A DNA stretch of 59,119 nucleotides from an uncultured Bacteroidota bacterium (GCA_937894725.1 CALAYL010000021.1:1-59119), one strand, 5' to 3'. Numbered from the stretch's first letter, positions 44,096 through 53,208 are shown. A program made the numbers and translations. The notes: generated by a model not told the origin, from the sequence alone.

Positions 44096-44998
44096 GTGCA
44101 ATCTAAAAATGTTTTTTTGGAATCAATATCTACCATTACTGACTTTAAAACCCTCGCTAGGACGATTACCCTAGTTGAAAATGATACTCATAAAGGAGCG
44201 GAATTGTTACGTAATCTAACGATTCACAATACGCCTATCATCGGCATCACAGGTCCTCCAGGTGCTGGCAAGAGTACATTGCTAAACGCTTTAGTACATG
44301 ATTTATTGCAAGCAGGAAAACGAATAGGATTGATATTAGTCGATCCGTCTTCGCCTTTTCATTTTGGAGCATTGCTTGGCGATAGACTGCGGATGACGCA
44401 GCATTTCATGCAGCCAAATCTGTTTATTCGTTCGGTGGCTTCGCGTGGATCTTTGGGTGGTTTGTCTGACAAGATTATCGAAATCACCGAAGTAATGAAG
44501 GCCTATCCTTTTGATTATATTTTTGTAGAAACGGTGGGTGTGGGGCAAAGTGAAGTAGAGATAGCGGGACTTGCAGATACTACAGTGGTAGTACTTGTGC
44601 CAGAAGCGGGCGATAGTGTGCAGGCAATGAAAGCTGGCTTGATGGAGATCGCGGATTTATTTGTAGTCAATAAATCCGATAGACCAGATGCCGAATTATT
44701 TTATAATCACCTTTCTCAACAGCTTGAAATCAATCATCGAAATCATATTCCTATTTTAAAAACAGTAGCATCTGAATCGCTTGGTATAGCAGAGTTGCAT
44801 GCCGCTTTGCAGGCATTGCCGAAGCAGATTGATAACGAGCGAAAGCTGTTGCTTTTGAGCAGTAAAGTGTATCGTATTATTCAACAAAATCGGATGAAGT
44901 CGTTTGATAAATCTCGGTTACACCATGCTTTAAAAGAAGCCGTTAATCTACCTCATTTTTCTTTGTTTAAATTCGCTTTTCAATTTGATGATTTGTGA
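44096..44998 (+). CDS. meaB: Methylmalonyl-CoA mutase-associated GTPase MeaB
   Basis: About 300 residues. P-loop GITGPPGAGKSTLLNALVHD, followed by LILVDPSSPFHFGALLGDRL, and TVGVGQSEVEIAGLADTTVV and VVNKSDRPDAE. It protects and reloads adenosylcobalamin in methylmalonyl-CoA mutase; the mutase itself is not in the window. The frame has no ATG; TTG at 44054 and GTG at 44096 are candidates. I use GTG because the frame from 44054 overlaps the divergent O-antigen ligase start. Confidence 0.92.
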   Translation: MQSKNVFLESISTITDFKTLARTITLVENDTHKGAELLRNLTIHNTPIIGITGPPGAGKSTLLNALVHDLLQAGKRIGLILVDPSSPFHFGALLGDRLRMTQHFMQPNLFIRSVASRGSLGGLSDKIIEITEVMKAYPFDYIFVETVGVGQSEVEIAGLADTTVVVLVPEAGDSVQAMKAGLMEIADLFVVNKSDRPDAELFYNHLSQQLEINHRNHIPILKTVASESLGIAELHAALQALPKQIDNERKLLLLSSKVYRIIQQNRMKSFDKSRLHHALKEAVNLPHFSLFKFAFQFDDL

Positions 44999-46047
44999 AT
45001 AAAACATTAGGGATAGATAGTTTTTTGACAGACTCCGCAAATCAATTGCTGATAGATGTTCGTACGCCTGCGGAGTTTGCCAAAGGTCATATACCTGGTG
45101 CAATCAACTTGCCACTTTTTGATGATACAGAGCGAATAGAAATAGGTACATTATACAAGCAAAAAAGTAAAGAAGCAGCAATACTCGCTGGCCTCGATAG
45201 GGTAGGCCCCAAGATGAGTGGCTTTGTGAAGCAAATACAACCTTTTGTGAAGGACAATAAAGTATTTTTGCATTGCTGGAGAGGTGGAATGCGCTCTGGT
45301 GCTATGGCGTGGCTGTTTGGATTGATGGGTTATGATGTATTTGTTTTACAAGGCGGCTATAAATCATACAGGCGTTTTGTGCTAGATACATTTGAAAAAA
45401 AATATCAACTAGCAGTGTTGGGCGGAAAGACAGGTAGTGGAAAAACGGTGATGCTGAATGAGCTGAAATCTATAGGCGAACAGGTCATTGATTTAGAAAA
45501 ATTGGCACATCATAAAGGCTCTGCTTTTGGTGCTATACATGAGTTGCCTCAGCCTACACAAGAGCAATTCGAAAATAATTTTGCAGTAGAACTCCAGCTT
45601 TTAAATAATAATATAGTGATGTGGGTAGAGGATGAGAGTAGAGGTATAGGACGATGTTTTATACCCCAGGCTTTTTGGGAGCAGTTGCGAGCTGCACCTC
45701 TTTTTATGGTCGAAACAAATAATGCACAACGCATCGCACAGCTGGTCAAAGACTATAGTACTATTTCGTTGGAGCAGCTTGAAGCCCCTATTCGCAACAT
45801 AGAGAAGCGGTTGGGCAATGAGCAGATGAACACTGCATTGCAAGCATTGGTAGAAAAGGATTTTGAAAAAGTGGCAACTATTATTCTCCACTATTACGAT
45901 AAAGCATATGATAAATGCTTGACTAAAAAACAGACAAAACACATTATTCCACTTGATTATAAAGATAAGTCATATCCTTCGATTGCGCAGGATTTACCAA
46001 TACAATATCAAACATTTTTAAACAATAAAGCTAATGCAAACCAATAA
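44995..46047 (+). CDS. mnmH: tRNA 2-selenouridine synthase
   Basis: A 350-residue protein (also called SelU/YbbB). The N-terminal rhodanese domain has the entry LIDVRTPAEFAKGHIPGAIN and catalytic Cys in LHCWRGGMRSGAMAWLFG. The C-terminal P-loop domain has VLGGKTGSGKTVMLNELKS. It exchanges the sulfur of 2-thiouridine at the tRNA wobble base for selenium via a geranylated intermediate. It starts with GTG and shares 4 bases with meaB; its end overlaps selD by 14 bases. Confidence 0.95.
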   Translation: MNKTLGIDSFLTDSANQLLIDVRTPAEFAKGHIPGAINLPLFDDTERIEIGTLYKQKSKEAAILAGLDRVGPKMSGFVKQIQPFVKDNKVFLHCWRGGMRSGAMAWLFGLMGYDVFVLQGGYKSYRRFVLDTFEKKYQLAVLGGKTGSGKTVMLNELKSIGEQVIDLEKLAHHKGSAFGAIHELPQPTQEQFENNFAVELQLLNNNIVMWVEDESRGIGRCFIPQAFWEQLRAAPLFMVETNNAQRIAQLVKDYSTISLEQLEAPIRNIEKRLGNEQMNTALQALVEKDFEKVATIILHYYDKAYDKCLTKKQTKHIIPLDYKDKSYPSIAQDLPIQYQTFLNNKANANQ

Positions 46048-47077
46048 CAAAAAACCAATCAGACTCACACAATATAGTCATGGAGCAGGTTGTGGATGTA
46101 AACTTTCGCCCGCAGTTTTAGATACTATTTTGAAAGGCGATGCTTCACCCGAATTTAAACATCTCTTGGTAGGCAATAGTAGCCGAGACGATGCCGCAGT
46201 TTATGACCTAGGCGATGGTAGTGCTGTGATTTCGACCACCGATTTTTTTATGCCGATAGTCGATAATGCATTTGATTTTGGAGCCATTGCGTCAGCTAAT
46301 GCCATTAGCGATGTGTATGCTATGGGTGGCAAGCCATTGATGGCAATAGCGATACTGGGCTGGCCCATAGACAAGCTTTCGCCAGAGGTCGCAAACGAAG
46401 TGTTACAAGGCGCTCGTAGCATTTGCGCACAAGCTAATATTCCTCTAGCTGGTGGTCATAGCATTGATAGTCCAGAGCCAATATTTGGGCTAGCAGTGAC
46501 AGGTAGGGTGCTTATCGAACATCTGAAACAAAACAATACGGCCAAAGAAGGTGATATGCTTTATCTCACCAAACCATTGGGAGTGGGTATTTTATCTACA
46601 CTAGAAAAGCGAAGTGCGTTACAAGAAATAGATAATGGAATAGCCGCAAATTTTATGAAAAAACTCAACAAATTTGGTGCAATACTAGGGGAGCAAGCGT
46701 ATGTAAATTCACTCACGGATGTTACTGGATTTGGGCTATTGGGGCATTTGATAGAGATGGCTGATGGTAGTGGATTGACCGCAAAAATCAACTACAAAGA
46801 AGTGCCTAAGATTCCTGCTGTGTTGGCATATCTCGATGCAAAAAATGTACCAGGAGGTACAAATCGCAACTGGGCTAGCTATGGCGAAAAGGTACAACTC
46901 GTAGATGAAGCCTGGCGATATCTATTAGCTGATCCGCAAACGAGTGGAGGGCTACTCGTGGCAGTAAAAAAAGAGCACTGTAAAGCATTTGAGGAGCTTG
47001 CCATTGAGCATGATATGACGCTTTCAGCTTTTGGTAGTTTTGAAAAAAGGCAGGCTAAATCTGTCTATGTGCAGTAA
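46034..47077 (+). CDS. selD: Selenide, water dikinase
   Basis: A 347-residue enzyme that makes selenophosphate from selenide and ATP. The catalytic cysteine is in SHGAGCGCKLSPAVLD (Cys form, not selenocysteine), the ATP and metal site DDAAVYDLGDGSAVISTTDF, and AMGGKPLMAIAILGWP follows. Its overlap with mnmH shows that selenophosphate is used for tRNA 2-selenouridine. No selA or selB is in the window. Confidence 0.96.
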   Translation: MQTNNKKPIRLTQYSHGAGCGCKLSPAVLDTILKGDASPEFKHLLVGNSSRDDAAVYDLGDGSAVISTTDFFMPIVDNAFDFGAIASANAISDVYAMGGKPLMAIAILGWPIDKLSPEVANEVLQGARSICAQANIPLAGGHSIDSPEPIFGLAVTGRVLIEHLKQNNTAKEGDMLYLTKPLGVGILSTLEKRSALQEIDNGIAANFMKKLNKFGAILGEQAYVNSLTDVTGFGLLGHLIEMADGSGLTAKINYKEVPKIPAVLAYLDAKNVPGGTNRNWASYGEKVQLVDEAWRYLLADPQTSGGLLVAVKKEHCKAFEELAIEHDMTLSAFGSFEKRQAKSVYVQ

Positions 47078-47102
47078 ACAACAAAGTAAAGTGAAGGCTA
47101 TA

Positions 47103-47954
47103 TTATTTGACGGCAGTGATCTTAAATCCTTTTTTTCTCAAAAGATTTAGCACGCCTTGCTCGCCTGGCAGATGTAGCGCACCTATACCTATGAAGTGCG
47201 ATTTAGATTTGATAAACGAGGCAATTCGCATTGCCATTTTTTCATTTCTTGATTTTAACAAAGCATCAGCAAACTCTTTTGGAATTGATGGGTCGTTTGA
47301 TAAATCGAGCAGACTATCAATATCGCCTGCTAGGTAGTATTTCATTATGTAGTCAAACTCATTTTGGTTTGTATTTTCTTCAAGAATTGCTTTTCGTAAC
47401 ATAGTTATTTGTTCTGCATAGCTGAGCTTAGCAAATACATCGAGCTGCTCATCTACCGTTTCGATACCTATAGTTGGTATTTTTTTTATTTGTGCTAGAT
47501 TATAAAAGTGCAAGTCAAGTATGGTCGCTTTTTCATCATTATTAGTATTGATTGTTGTTGAAATAAGCGTGGCGATGATAAAGGGTTGCACACTATCAAA
47601 GCTAGATACTGATGTATTTGTTTTAGCTTTAAAGATAGCGTCTAGCAATTGCCATTCTTGATCTGTAAGCTGGGCTTTAATAGAGTGTCCGGTAGAGGCA
47701 GTAAGTAGCTTAAATACTTTGCTCATATCCACATTGTCTGGGTCTAATTCCATGGCATATACTTTCGATTTTGCTAATAGTTTGGTCGCATTGTTAGCTT
47801 TGTCTATGACACGTTGGTCTGCTAAGTGCATGGTGCCATAGATATATGACGGTGATTTGATTCCCTTTCCCCTTATCTGCCAGCAGAGCGATTGTGCAAA
47901 AGCGGATTGATATAGAATGAAGCTAAAGACAAATAGAGAGATAATTTTTTTCAT
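47103..47954 (-). CDS. TraB/GumN family protein
   Basis: A 283-residue secreted protein with signal peptide MKKIISLFVFSFILYQSAFA. The family motif SLCWQIRGKGIKSPSYIYGT with MHLAD follows, and HFIGIGALHLPGEQGVLNLL is near the end. These are the two GxxH / H-L-x-G segments of TraB/PrgY (metal-dependent protease-like fold). Biochemical activity in Bacteroidota is not known. Its start lies 402 bases from the methyltransferase ATG. Confidence 0.88.
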   Translation of the reverse strand: MKKIISLFVFSFILYQSAFAQSLCWQIRGKGIKSPSYIYGTMHLADQRVIDKANNATKLLAKSKVYAMELDPDNVDMSKVFKLLTASTGHSIKAQLTDQEWQLLDAIFKAKTNTSVSSFDSVQPFIIATLISTTINTNNDEKATILDLHFYNLAQIKKIPTIGIETVDEQLDVFAKLSYAEQITMLRKAILEENTNQNEFDYIMKYYLAGDIDSLLDLSNDPSIPKEFADALLKSRNEKMAMRIASFIKSKSHFIGIGALHLPGEQGVLNLLRKKGFKITAVK

Positions 47955-48089
47955 TTTGTTTTTTTTAGTAGGTGGAAAAACAGGAATTGCCTTTTAGTAG
48001 ATTGGTTTGAACTTAAGTATATCACTATTTTTTCAATTTGGAGGAACATTTCTCTGACCTAGTTAACCAACAAGTTTATTGTCTTTTAA

Positions 48090-48320
48090 AAAAAATGGAA
48101 AGAGATTGATGTCGTTATTTTACAAGAGGAGGTTGCCCTGTTTGAGTCCACTTCTGATTCTAAAATCAAGCTTGAGTTTGTGTTTTTTTGGTATAAATCA
48201 GAGATAAAAAGGCAGAGAAATACGAAATCGTATGAGGGAGCGTTTGAGATTGGTAAAGCGTATTCTACTAAGTTAGCAGTTGGGGTTTTGACAGTTTTGA
48301 GATATAAGATTTTGTCATAA
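48090..48320 (+). pseudogene. Coding-like fragment of unknown origin
   Basis: The non-coding stretch 47955-48356 (402 bases) holds one frame of 76 codons without a stop, from 48090 (after TAA) to TAA at 48318-48320. It reads EIDVVILQEEVALFESTSDS, later YKSEIKRQRNTKSYEGAFEI and GKAYSTKLAVGVLTVLRYKI. It has no ATG, and no homologue is recognised. The residue composition looks like protein, so it may be the end of a gene that was cut when the restriction-modification genes were inserted. Confidence 0.3.
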
Positions 48321-48356
48321 ATTTGTAACCATTGTATAAGGTTAAACAACTTGGTT

Positions 48357-49595
48357 ATGAGTGAATATTTGTCCTTGACTGAAACATCAGCGTTAATAGG
48401 TAAAAGCAAGGAAACGCTTAGGCGTTGGGATAGAGAGGGGAAGTTATGTGCTATTCGTGAGCCTATGAGCAATTATCGTGTTTATAGAAAATCTGAAGTT
48501 GAAACAGTATTTTCTAATTTCATTAGACAAGATACTTGTGAGCCATTTTCTAATTTTGTAGAACCCGAAAATGAATATAAGGTATTAGAGCTTTTTGCTG
48601 GAGCTGGCGGCTTGGCTATTGGTATGGAAAGAGCGGGCTTGAAATGTGTTGCACTAAATGAAATTGATAAATATGCTTGTCAAACTCTCCGTAAAAACCG
48701 CCCCAATTGGAAAGTTTTGGAAGGTGATATTCGAGATTTTAGTTTTTCGGAATACCAAAACCAAATTGATGTTGTTACTGGAGGCTTTCCATGTCAAGCA
48801 TTTAGTTATGCAGGCAAAAAGCTAGGTCTTGCTGATGCTCGTGGAACACTCTTTTATGAATTTGCAAGAGTGGTGAAAGAAGTAAATCCACCAATTTGTA
48901 TTGGTGAAAATGTTCGCGGTTTATTGAGCCATGAAAATGGAAAGACACTGCAAGGAATGATGTCTATTTTAGATGAAATCGGCTACAATGTAGTTCCTGT
49001 GCAGATATTGAAGGCTATACATTATAAAGTGCCGCAAAAACGAGAACGATTAATTTTAGTTGGTATAAGAAAGGATATTGACTTAAAATATGAATATCCA
49101 AAACCTTACAAAAAGATTTATAATCTAAGAGATGCACTAAAAAAGGGTGAATTGTTTGAAAGTAATGTACCCAAATCAGCTGGGGCAAAATATCCTAAAA
49201 GTAAAATTGAAGTCTTGGATTTAGTACCTCCTAAAGGATATTGGCGTGACCTACCTCTTGATATTCAAAAATCGTTTATGGGAGGAAGCTTTCTACTTGG
49301 AGGAGGTAAAACTGGAATTGCTCGTAGAATAGGCTGGGATGAACCTTGTCTTACGCTGACTTGCAGCCCTGCCCAAAAGCAGACCGAACGTTGCCATCCC
49401 GAAGAAACTCGTCCATTTACAGTGCGGGAATATGCTCGTATTCAAACTTTCCCCGATGATTGGAAGTTTGAAGGCTCTATTGCTCAGCAATATAAACAAA
49501 TTGGGAATGCAGTACCAGTAAATTTAGGCAGAGAAGTGGGTTACTCAATAGTAAAATTCCTCAATAAATATTACAACTTGTCAAAACCTAAATAG
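48357..49595 (+). CDS. DNA cytosine-5 methyltransferase with N-terminal HTH
   Basis: A 412-residue enzyme. Residues 5-50 form a MerR-like helix-turn-helix (LSLTETSALIGKSKETLRRW, then NYRVYRKSEVETVF). The catalytic part has all key motifs: I (ELFAGAGGLAIGMERAG), IV (GGFPCQAFSYAGKKLG, Cys146), VI (GENVRGLL), VIII (QKRERLILVG) and X (QIGNAVPVNLGREVG). The TTG at 48351 is a weaker start than the ATG at 48357. It overlaps the convergent restriction gene by 25 bases. Because the neighbour resembles Eco47II, the expected target is GGNCC, by association only. Confidence 0.93.
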   Translation: MSEYLSLTETSALIGKSKETLRRWDREGKLCAIREPMSNYRVYRKSEVETVFSNFIRQDTCEPFSNFVEPENEYKVLELFAGAGGLAIGMERAGLKCVALNEIDKYACQTLRKNRPNWKVLEGDIRDFSFSEYQNQIDVVTGGFPCQAFSYAGKKLGLADARGTLFYEFARVVKEVNPPICIGENVRGLLSHENGKTLQGMMSILDEIGYNVVPVQILKAIHYKVPQKRERLILVGIRKDIDLKYEYPKPYKKIYNLRDALKKGELFESNVPKSAGAKYPKSKIEVLDLVPPKGYWRDLPLDIQKSFMGGSFLLGGGKTGIARRIGWDEPCLTLTCSPAQKQTERCHPEETRPFTVREYARIQTFPDDWKFEGSIAQQYKQIGNAVPVNLGREVGYSIVKFLNKYYNLSKPK

Positions 49596-50334
49596 TAACT
49601 GTAATTTTCAAAAGTTATTTGGTCTAAAATACTACGCTTAGATGTGGCTATTTCAAACTTTATTTCTGCTATGGCAGAATTTTCAACGATTGAATTATTC
49701 TGTTCTAATGAGTGCAAGTAATCATTTATAGCTTTTGGCAAAACGCTGTATAGCTGAAGCAACGCATCTTCTTGTTTAGAAAGCAAAGCGTAAAATTGGT
49801 CGCCAGATATTTTATATACTCTGCTGTGACTATACTCCTTTCCATTTATTTCGCCACTCCAACGTTCAATAAAGCTATTCTTAGCTAAAATTTGAACCCA
49901 GTAGCATTTCGCTTTTTGTAGTCATCTGCATAACGTGATAACTTCTGAAACAGACTCTCAGCAGAACTGCTATTCATTGTGTTATGTTTGTTTTTAATAT
50001 CAGCAAACAACGTATTGTCCTTAGCTTTTATATCGAACCCGCTTAGTTTTCCTACCTCAAACCCTTTTATTCCACCTAAAATTTGCTCATGAAAGGTGCC
50101 AATAGAATTATTTATTGACTTATCAATCTGTCTTAATATTTCAGATTGAATAAGACTCTCTTCATCAAGGTTATTAAATTTTGCATCAAAAGCCAGCTTG
50201 ATAGTATCTACCTTATTAGAATAAAAATTCTTTTTGGTAAGGTTGTTTTTTGCCTTCAAATATGCCTTATGAAGATTGCCCACACAGGTCAATAAATGCT
50301 CGTCTGAAACAAAGCTTACATACTTGTTTTTCAT
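49571..50334 (-). pseudogene. Eco47II-type restriction endonuclease, frameshifted
   Basis: The N-terminal 149-residue frame (50334-49885) contains NIGT-like SINNSIGTFHEQILGGIKGF and SGFDIKAKDNTLFADIKNKH, the family core with FADIKNKHNTMNSSSAE. It ends KRNATGFKF-stop. In the other frame from the A5 run (49913-49917) the protein continues KCYWVQILAKNSFIERWSGE and SHSRVYKISGDQFYALLSKQ and ends at 49571 with YYLGFDKL. Adding one A restores a single frame of about 254 residues, close to Eco47II (about 240). As given the gene is broken, but it may be a homopolymer sequencing error or a phase-variable tract. It is convergent with the methyltransferase. Confidence 0.8.
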
Positions 50335-50357
50335 AAAATAGCAATTATGTTATCTAC

Positions 50358-52148
50358 TTACGAATTCATCGAAGTTAAAAATTCATCGTTATTTTTGGTG
50401 CCTCTCATGTGTTTGAGCAATAGGCTCATCGCTTCTTCGGTGTTCATATCGGCCATATAATTTCGCAATACATTCATTTTGCCCACTACCTCTTTTTCAA
50501 GAAGCAAATCATCTCTACGGGTGCTAGATGCAGTCACGTCAATAGCTGGATAGATACGCTTGTTGGCGAGTCTTCTGTCGAGTTGGAGTTCCATATTTCC
50601 GGTACCCTTAAACTCTTCAAAAATCACTTCATCCATCTTAGAGCCTGTATCGATAAGTGCAGTAGCGATGACGGTGAGTGAGCCGCCATTTTCTATTTTT
50701 CGGGCTGCTCCAAAAAACTGTTTTGGTTTTTGCATAGCGTTGGCTTCTACACCTCCCGAGAGCACTTTGCCTGATGATGGCGATACCGTATTGTACGCTC
50801 GGGCTAAACGTGTGATAGAGTCGAGAACGATTACGACATCGTGGCCGCACTCTACGAGTCGCTTGGCTTTGTGAAGTACTACATTGGCTACTTTCACATG
50901 TTTGTCGGCTGGCTCATCGAATGTTGAAGCTATCACCTCTGCTCGTACACTGCGTTCCATGTCAGTCACCTCCTCTGGTCGTTCGTCTATGAGCAACACA
51001 ATGAGATATACTTCAGGATGATTGGCTGCTATGGCATTTGCTATATCTTTTAGGATAGTAGTTTTTCCCGTTTTAGGTTGGGCTACAATCATGGCCCTTT
51101 GCCCTTTACCTATGGGTGTAAAAAGATCTATCATACGAGTCGTAAGACCAGTAGGTGTAGTCGTAAGATTTAGTCGTTCATGTGGAAAAAGTGGTGTGAG
51201 ATATTCAAACGAAACTCTATCGCGAATCTCATCGGGTGTACGACCATTGATGGTATCCACTTTTATCAAAGCAAAATATTTTTCACCTATTTTTGGAGGT
51301 CGTACATAGCCTTTGATGGTATCGCCCGTTTTGATACCAAACATTTTGATTTGCGATGGCGACACATATATATCATCAGGCGATGAGAGATAAGAATAGT
51401 CAGACGAACGCAAAAATCCGTAGCCATCCTGCATCAATTCTAGCACACCTTCGCCCTCGATAATAGCATCCACTTCTACATTGAAGATGTCTTGTCCTTG
51501 GCGATGTCTATTTTGATTTTCGTTGTTCGGATTAGTGTTATTCGGATTGTTGTTGTTTGTGTTGTTTGCAGCGTTCTCCTCTTGCGAGTTATTCTTTTGC
51601 TGGCGTTCTTGATGTGGAGGATGTTGTTTTCTCTCGTGCTGTTTATTTTCTTGTGTAGTTGATTTTTCCTCTTGCGGTTTAGCACCTGCATTTTCTGTAT
51701 TCTTTGATTCTTCCTTCGTTTTTTCAGATGGTGCAATTTCGGTAGGCGCAATTTCTGATGCTGTAGTTTGTTCAGCTGCTTTATCAACCTTAGGTGTGCG
51801 AGTTGCTTTTTGACGAATGGGCTTAGTTGGTTTTTCGATCTTTTGTTCCACCACTTGTTCTGCCTCAGATACGGTTACTTCTTGTACGGGCAGTTCTTTC
51901 CCCTCTGCTTCTATAGGTGTATCCTCTATGGGTGTATCTGATTTGGATTGTTTTACGATGATTTTGCGAGTGCGGGTTTTTTTTGTAGCATCATCGCTGC
52001 TATTTTTTTCAGCCTTCGACTGTGCCACGAGTATGCTCTCGATGAGGTCTTGTTTTTCGACCGAAGGGTCTAATTTTATGTTGAATTGTTGAGCTACAGT
52101 AGCAAGTTCTGCAGGGGGCATGTCATTCAAACTAAGAATGTCGTACAT
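50358..52148 (-). CDS. rho: Transcription termination factor Rho with a long Asn/Gln-rich insertion
   Basis: A 596-residue RNA helicase. The N-terminal Rho-N helices (MYDILSLNDMPPAELATVAQ) are followed by about 160 residues of low-complexity sequence, first Lys/Glu/Thr/Pro-rich, then with 'ANNTNNNNPNNTNPNNENQN'. The RNA-binding cold-shock domain has LMQDGYGFLRSSDYSYLSSP. The ATPase core has IVAQPKTGKTTILKDIANAI (Walker A), VIVLDSITRLARAYN (Walker B) and EEFKGTGNMELQLDRRLANK (R-loop). The insertion explains the length above the usual 420. Confidence 0.97.
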   Translation of the reverse strand: MYDILSLNDMPPAELATVAQQFNIKLDPSVEKQDLIESILVAQSKAEKNSSDDATKKTRTRKIIVKQSKSDTPIEDTPIEAEGKELPVQEVTVSEAEQVVEQKIEKPTKPIRQKATRTPKVDKAAEQTTASEIAPTEIAPSEKTKEESKNTENAGAKPQEEKSTTQENKQHERKQHPPHQERQQKNNSQEENAANNTNNNNPNNTNPNNENQNRHRQGQDIFNVEVDAIIEGEGVLELMQDGYGFLRSSDYSYLSSPDDIYVSPSQIKMFGIKTGDTIKGYVRPPKIGEKYFALIKVDTINGRTPDEIRDRVSFEYLTPLFPHERLNLTTTPTGLTTRMIDLFTPIGKGQRAMIVAQPKTGKTTILKDIANAIAANHPEVYLIVLLIDERPEEVTDMERSVRAEVIASTFDEPADKHVKVANVVLHKAKRLVECGHDVVIVLDSITRLARAYNTVSPSSGKVLSGGVEANAMQKPKQFFGAARKIENGGSLTVIATALIDTGSKMDEVIFEEFKGTGNMELQLDRRLANKRIYPAIDVTASSTRRDDLLLEKEVVGKMNVLRNYMADMNTEEAMSLLLKHMRGTKNNDEFLTSMNS

Positions 52149-52411
52149 TTAGATAGTGTTAGATTAAGAAATAAAAAGGTGAGGTGTACACAGGAGTATG
52201 TTCCTTAAAAGAAAAAATAAAAATCAATAAATAATAGATTGGAATATGGCGACAACTTTATTGCGCTGAGCAAATATGTTACAATGTTTCGTAAAATACA
52301 AATTTTAAAGAAAAAATAGAGATACTTTATATTATTGAAATATAGAACAAAAAGAAGTAGAATTAAAAAAAACAAAAGTGTATTTTCGTGGAAACATAAC
52401 CAAAATACCCG

Positions 52412-52903
52412 ATGCCAAGTTTTGATATAGCAAGTAAGATAGATGCGCAAACAGCTGAAAATGCGGTGAATGTAGCCAAGAAGGAGATTTTGAACCGATA
52501 TGATTTTCATGGGTCAAAATCAGAAATTGATTTCAACAAAAAAGATTTAGTGCTCAATATCACTACCGAAAATGATATGCGACTAGATGCAATCATTGAT
52601 ATCTTAATATCGAGAGCAGGCAAGCAAGGTATCGATCCTCGAGCATTTGATGTAAGTAAAGAGCACTACGCTTCTGGTGCTATGATAAAAAAGGAAGTTC
52701 GCTTTAAAAATGGATTGGATAAAGATGCTATGAAAAAAATCGTAAAGAATATAAAAGATAGTGGTATCAAAGTACAAGCAGCTCAGATGGACAATATAGT
52801 GCGAGTAACGGGCAAAAAAATAGACGATTTACAGGAGGTCATGTCGCTTTGTCGTAAGCATGATGTAGGATTTGCACTACAATTTGACAATATGAAGGCG
52901 TAA
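52412..52903 (+). CDS. YajQ family nucleotide-binding protein
   Basis: A 163-residue protein that starts MPSFDIASKIDAQTAENAVN and contains DFHGSKSEIDFNKKDLVLNI and RFKNGLDKDAMKKIVKNIKD, as in YajQ. Some members bind cyclic di-GMP in other phyla; whether this one does is not visible. It begins a plus-strand series with a YbaB-like gene (29 bases apart). The 263 bases upstream to rho hold only AT-rich leader sequence, in which I see no clear element. Confidence 0.93.
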   Translation: MPSFDIASKIDAQTAENAVNVAKKEILNRYDFHGSKSEIDFNKKDLVLNITTENDMRLDAIIDILISRAGKQGIDPRAFDVSKEHYASGAMIKKEVRFKNGLDKDAMKKIVKNIKDSGIKVQAAQMDNIVRVTGKKIDDLQEVMSLCRKHDVGFALQFDNMKA

Positions 52904-52932
52904 AGTTTTGATAAAATAAATTAAAGATAGAT

Positions 52933-53208
52933 ATGGGTTTTTTTGATCAAATGAAACAGGTAGGTGAGCTGAAAGCTAAGATGGAAGCCGTAAAGCAAAA
53001 GCTAGACGAGACGGAGATCGAAACCGAAAATGATTTTTTGAAAATCGTAGTGTCGGGCAATCGAAAGATAAAAAGCATAGCGTACAAAACGGATGAAGGT
53101 GCTTCTTTGATTTTGCTCACCAACACGATAAATGAAGCACTGGAAAAAGCCGAGCAGCACATACAAAAAGAAATGATGGGTGTAATGCCTAACATACCTG
53201 GCCTATGA
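52933..53208 (+). CDS. YbaB/EbfC family nucleoid-associated protein
   Basis: A 91-residue protein with GELKAKMEAVKQKLDETEIE (N-terminal helix), a three-stranded sheet (NDFLKIVVSGNRKIKSIAYK) and EKAEQHIQKEMMGVMPNIPG at the end. Members bind DNA as dimers and are often encoded with dnaX and recR, which are absent here. The 3' end overlaps the next gene by 4 bases. Confidence 0.85.
   Translation: MGFFDQMKQVGELKAKMEAVKQKLDETEIETENDFLKIVVSGNRKIKSIAYKTDEGASLILLTNTINEALEKAEQHIQKEMMGVMPNIPGL

Noticed and set aside
46034..46150. Selenocysteine in SelD
   Set aside because: The catalytic position is a plain Cys codon (GAGCGCK) with no TGA in frame.
48086..48472. A minus-strand frame of 128 codons between the TraB gene and the methyltransferase
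   Set aside because: It overlaps the HTH of the intact methyltransferase by over 100 bases, has no recognisable family, no signal and no good start context. The plus-strand remnant at 48090-48320 has more protein-like composition.
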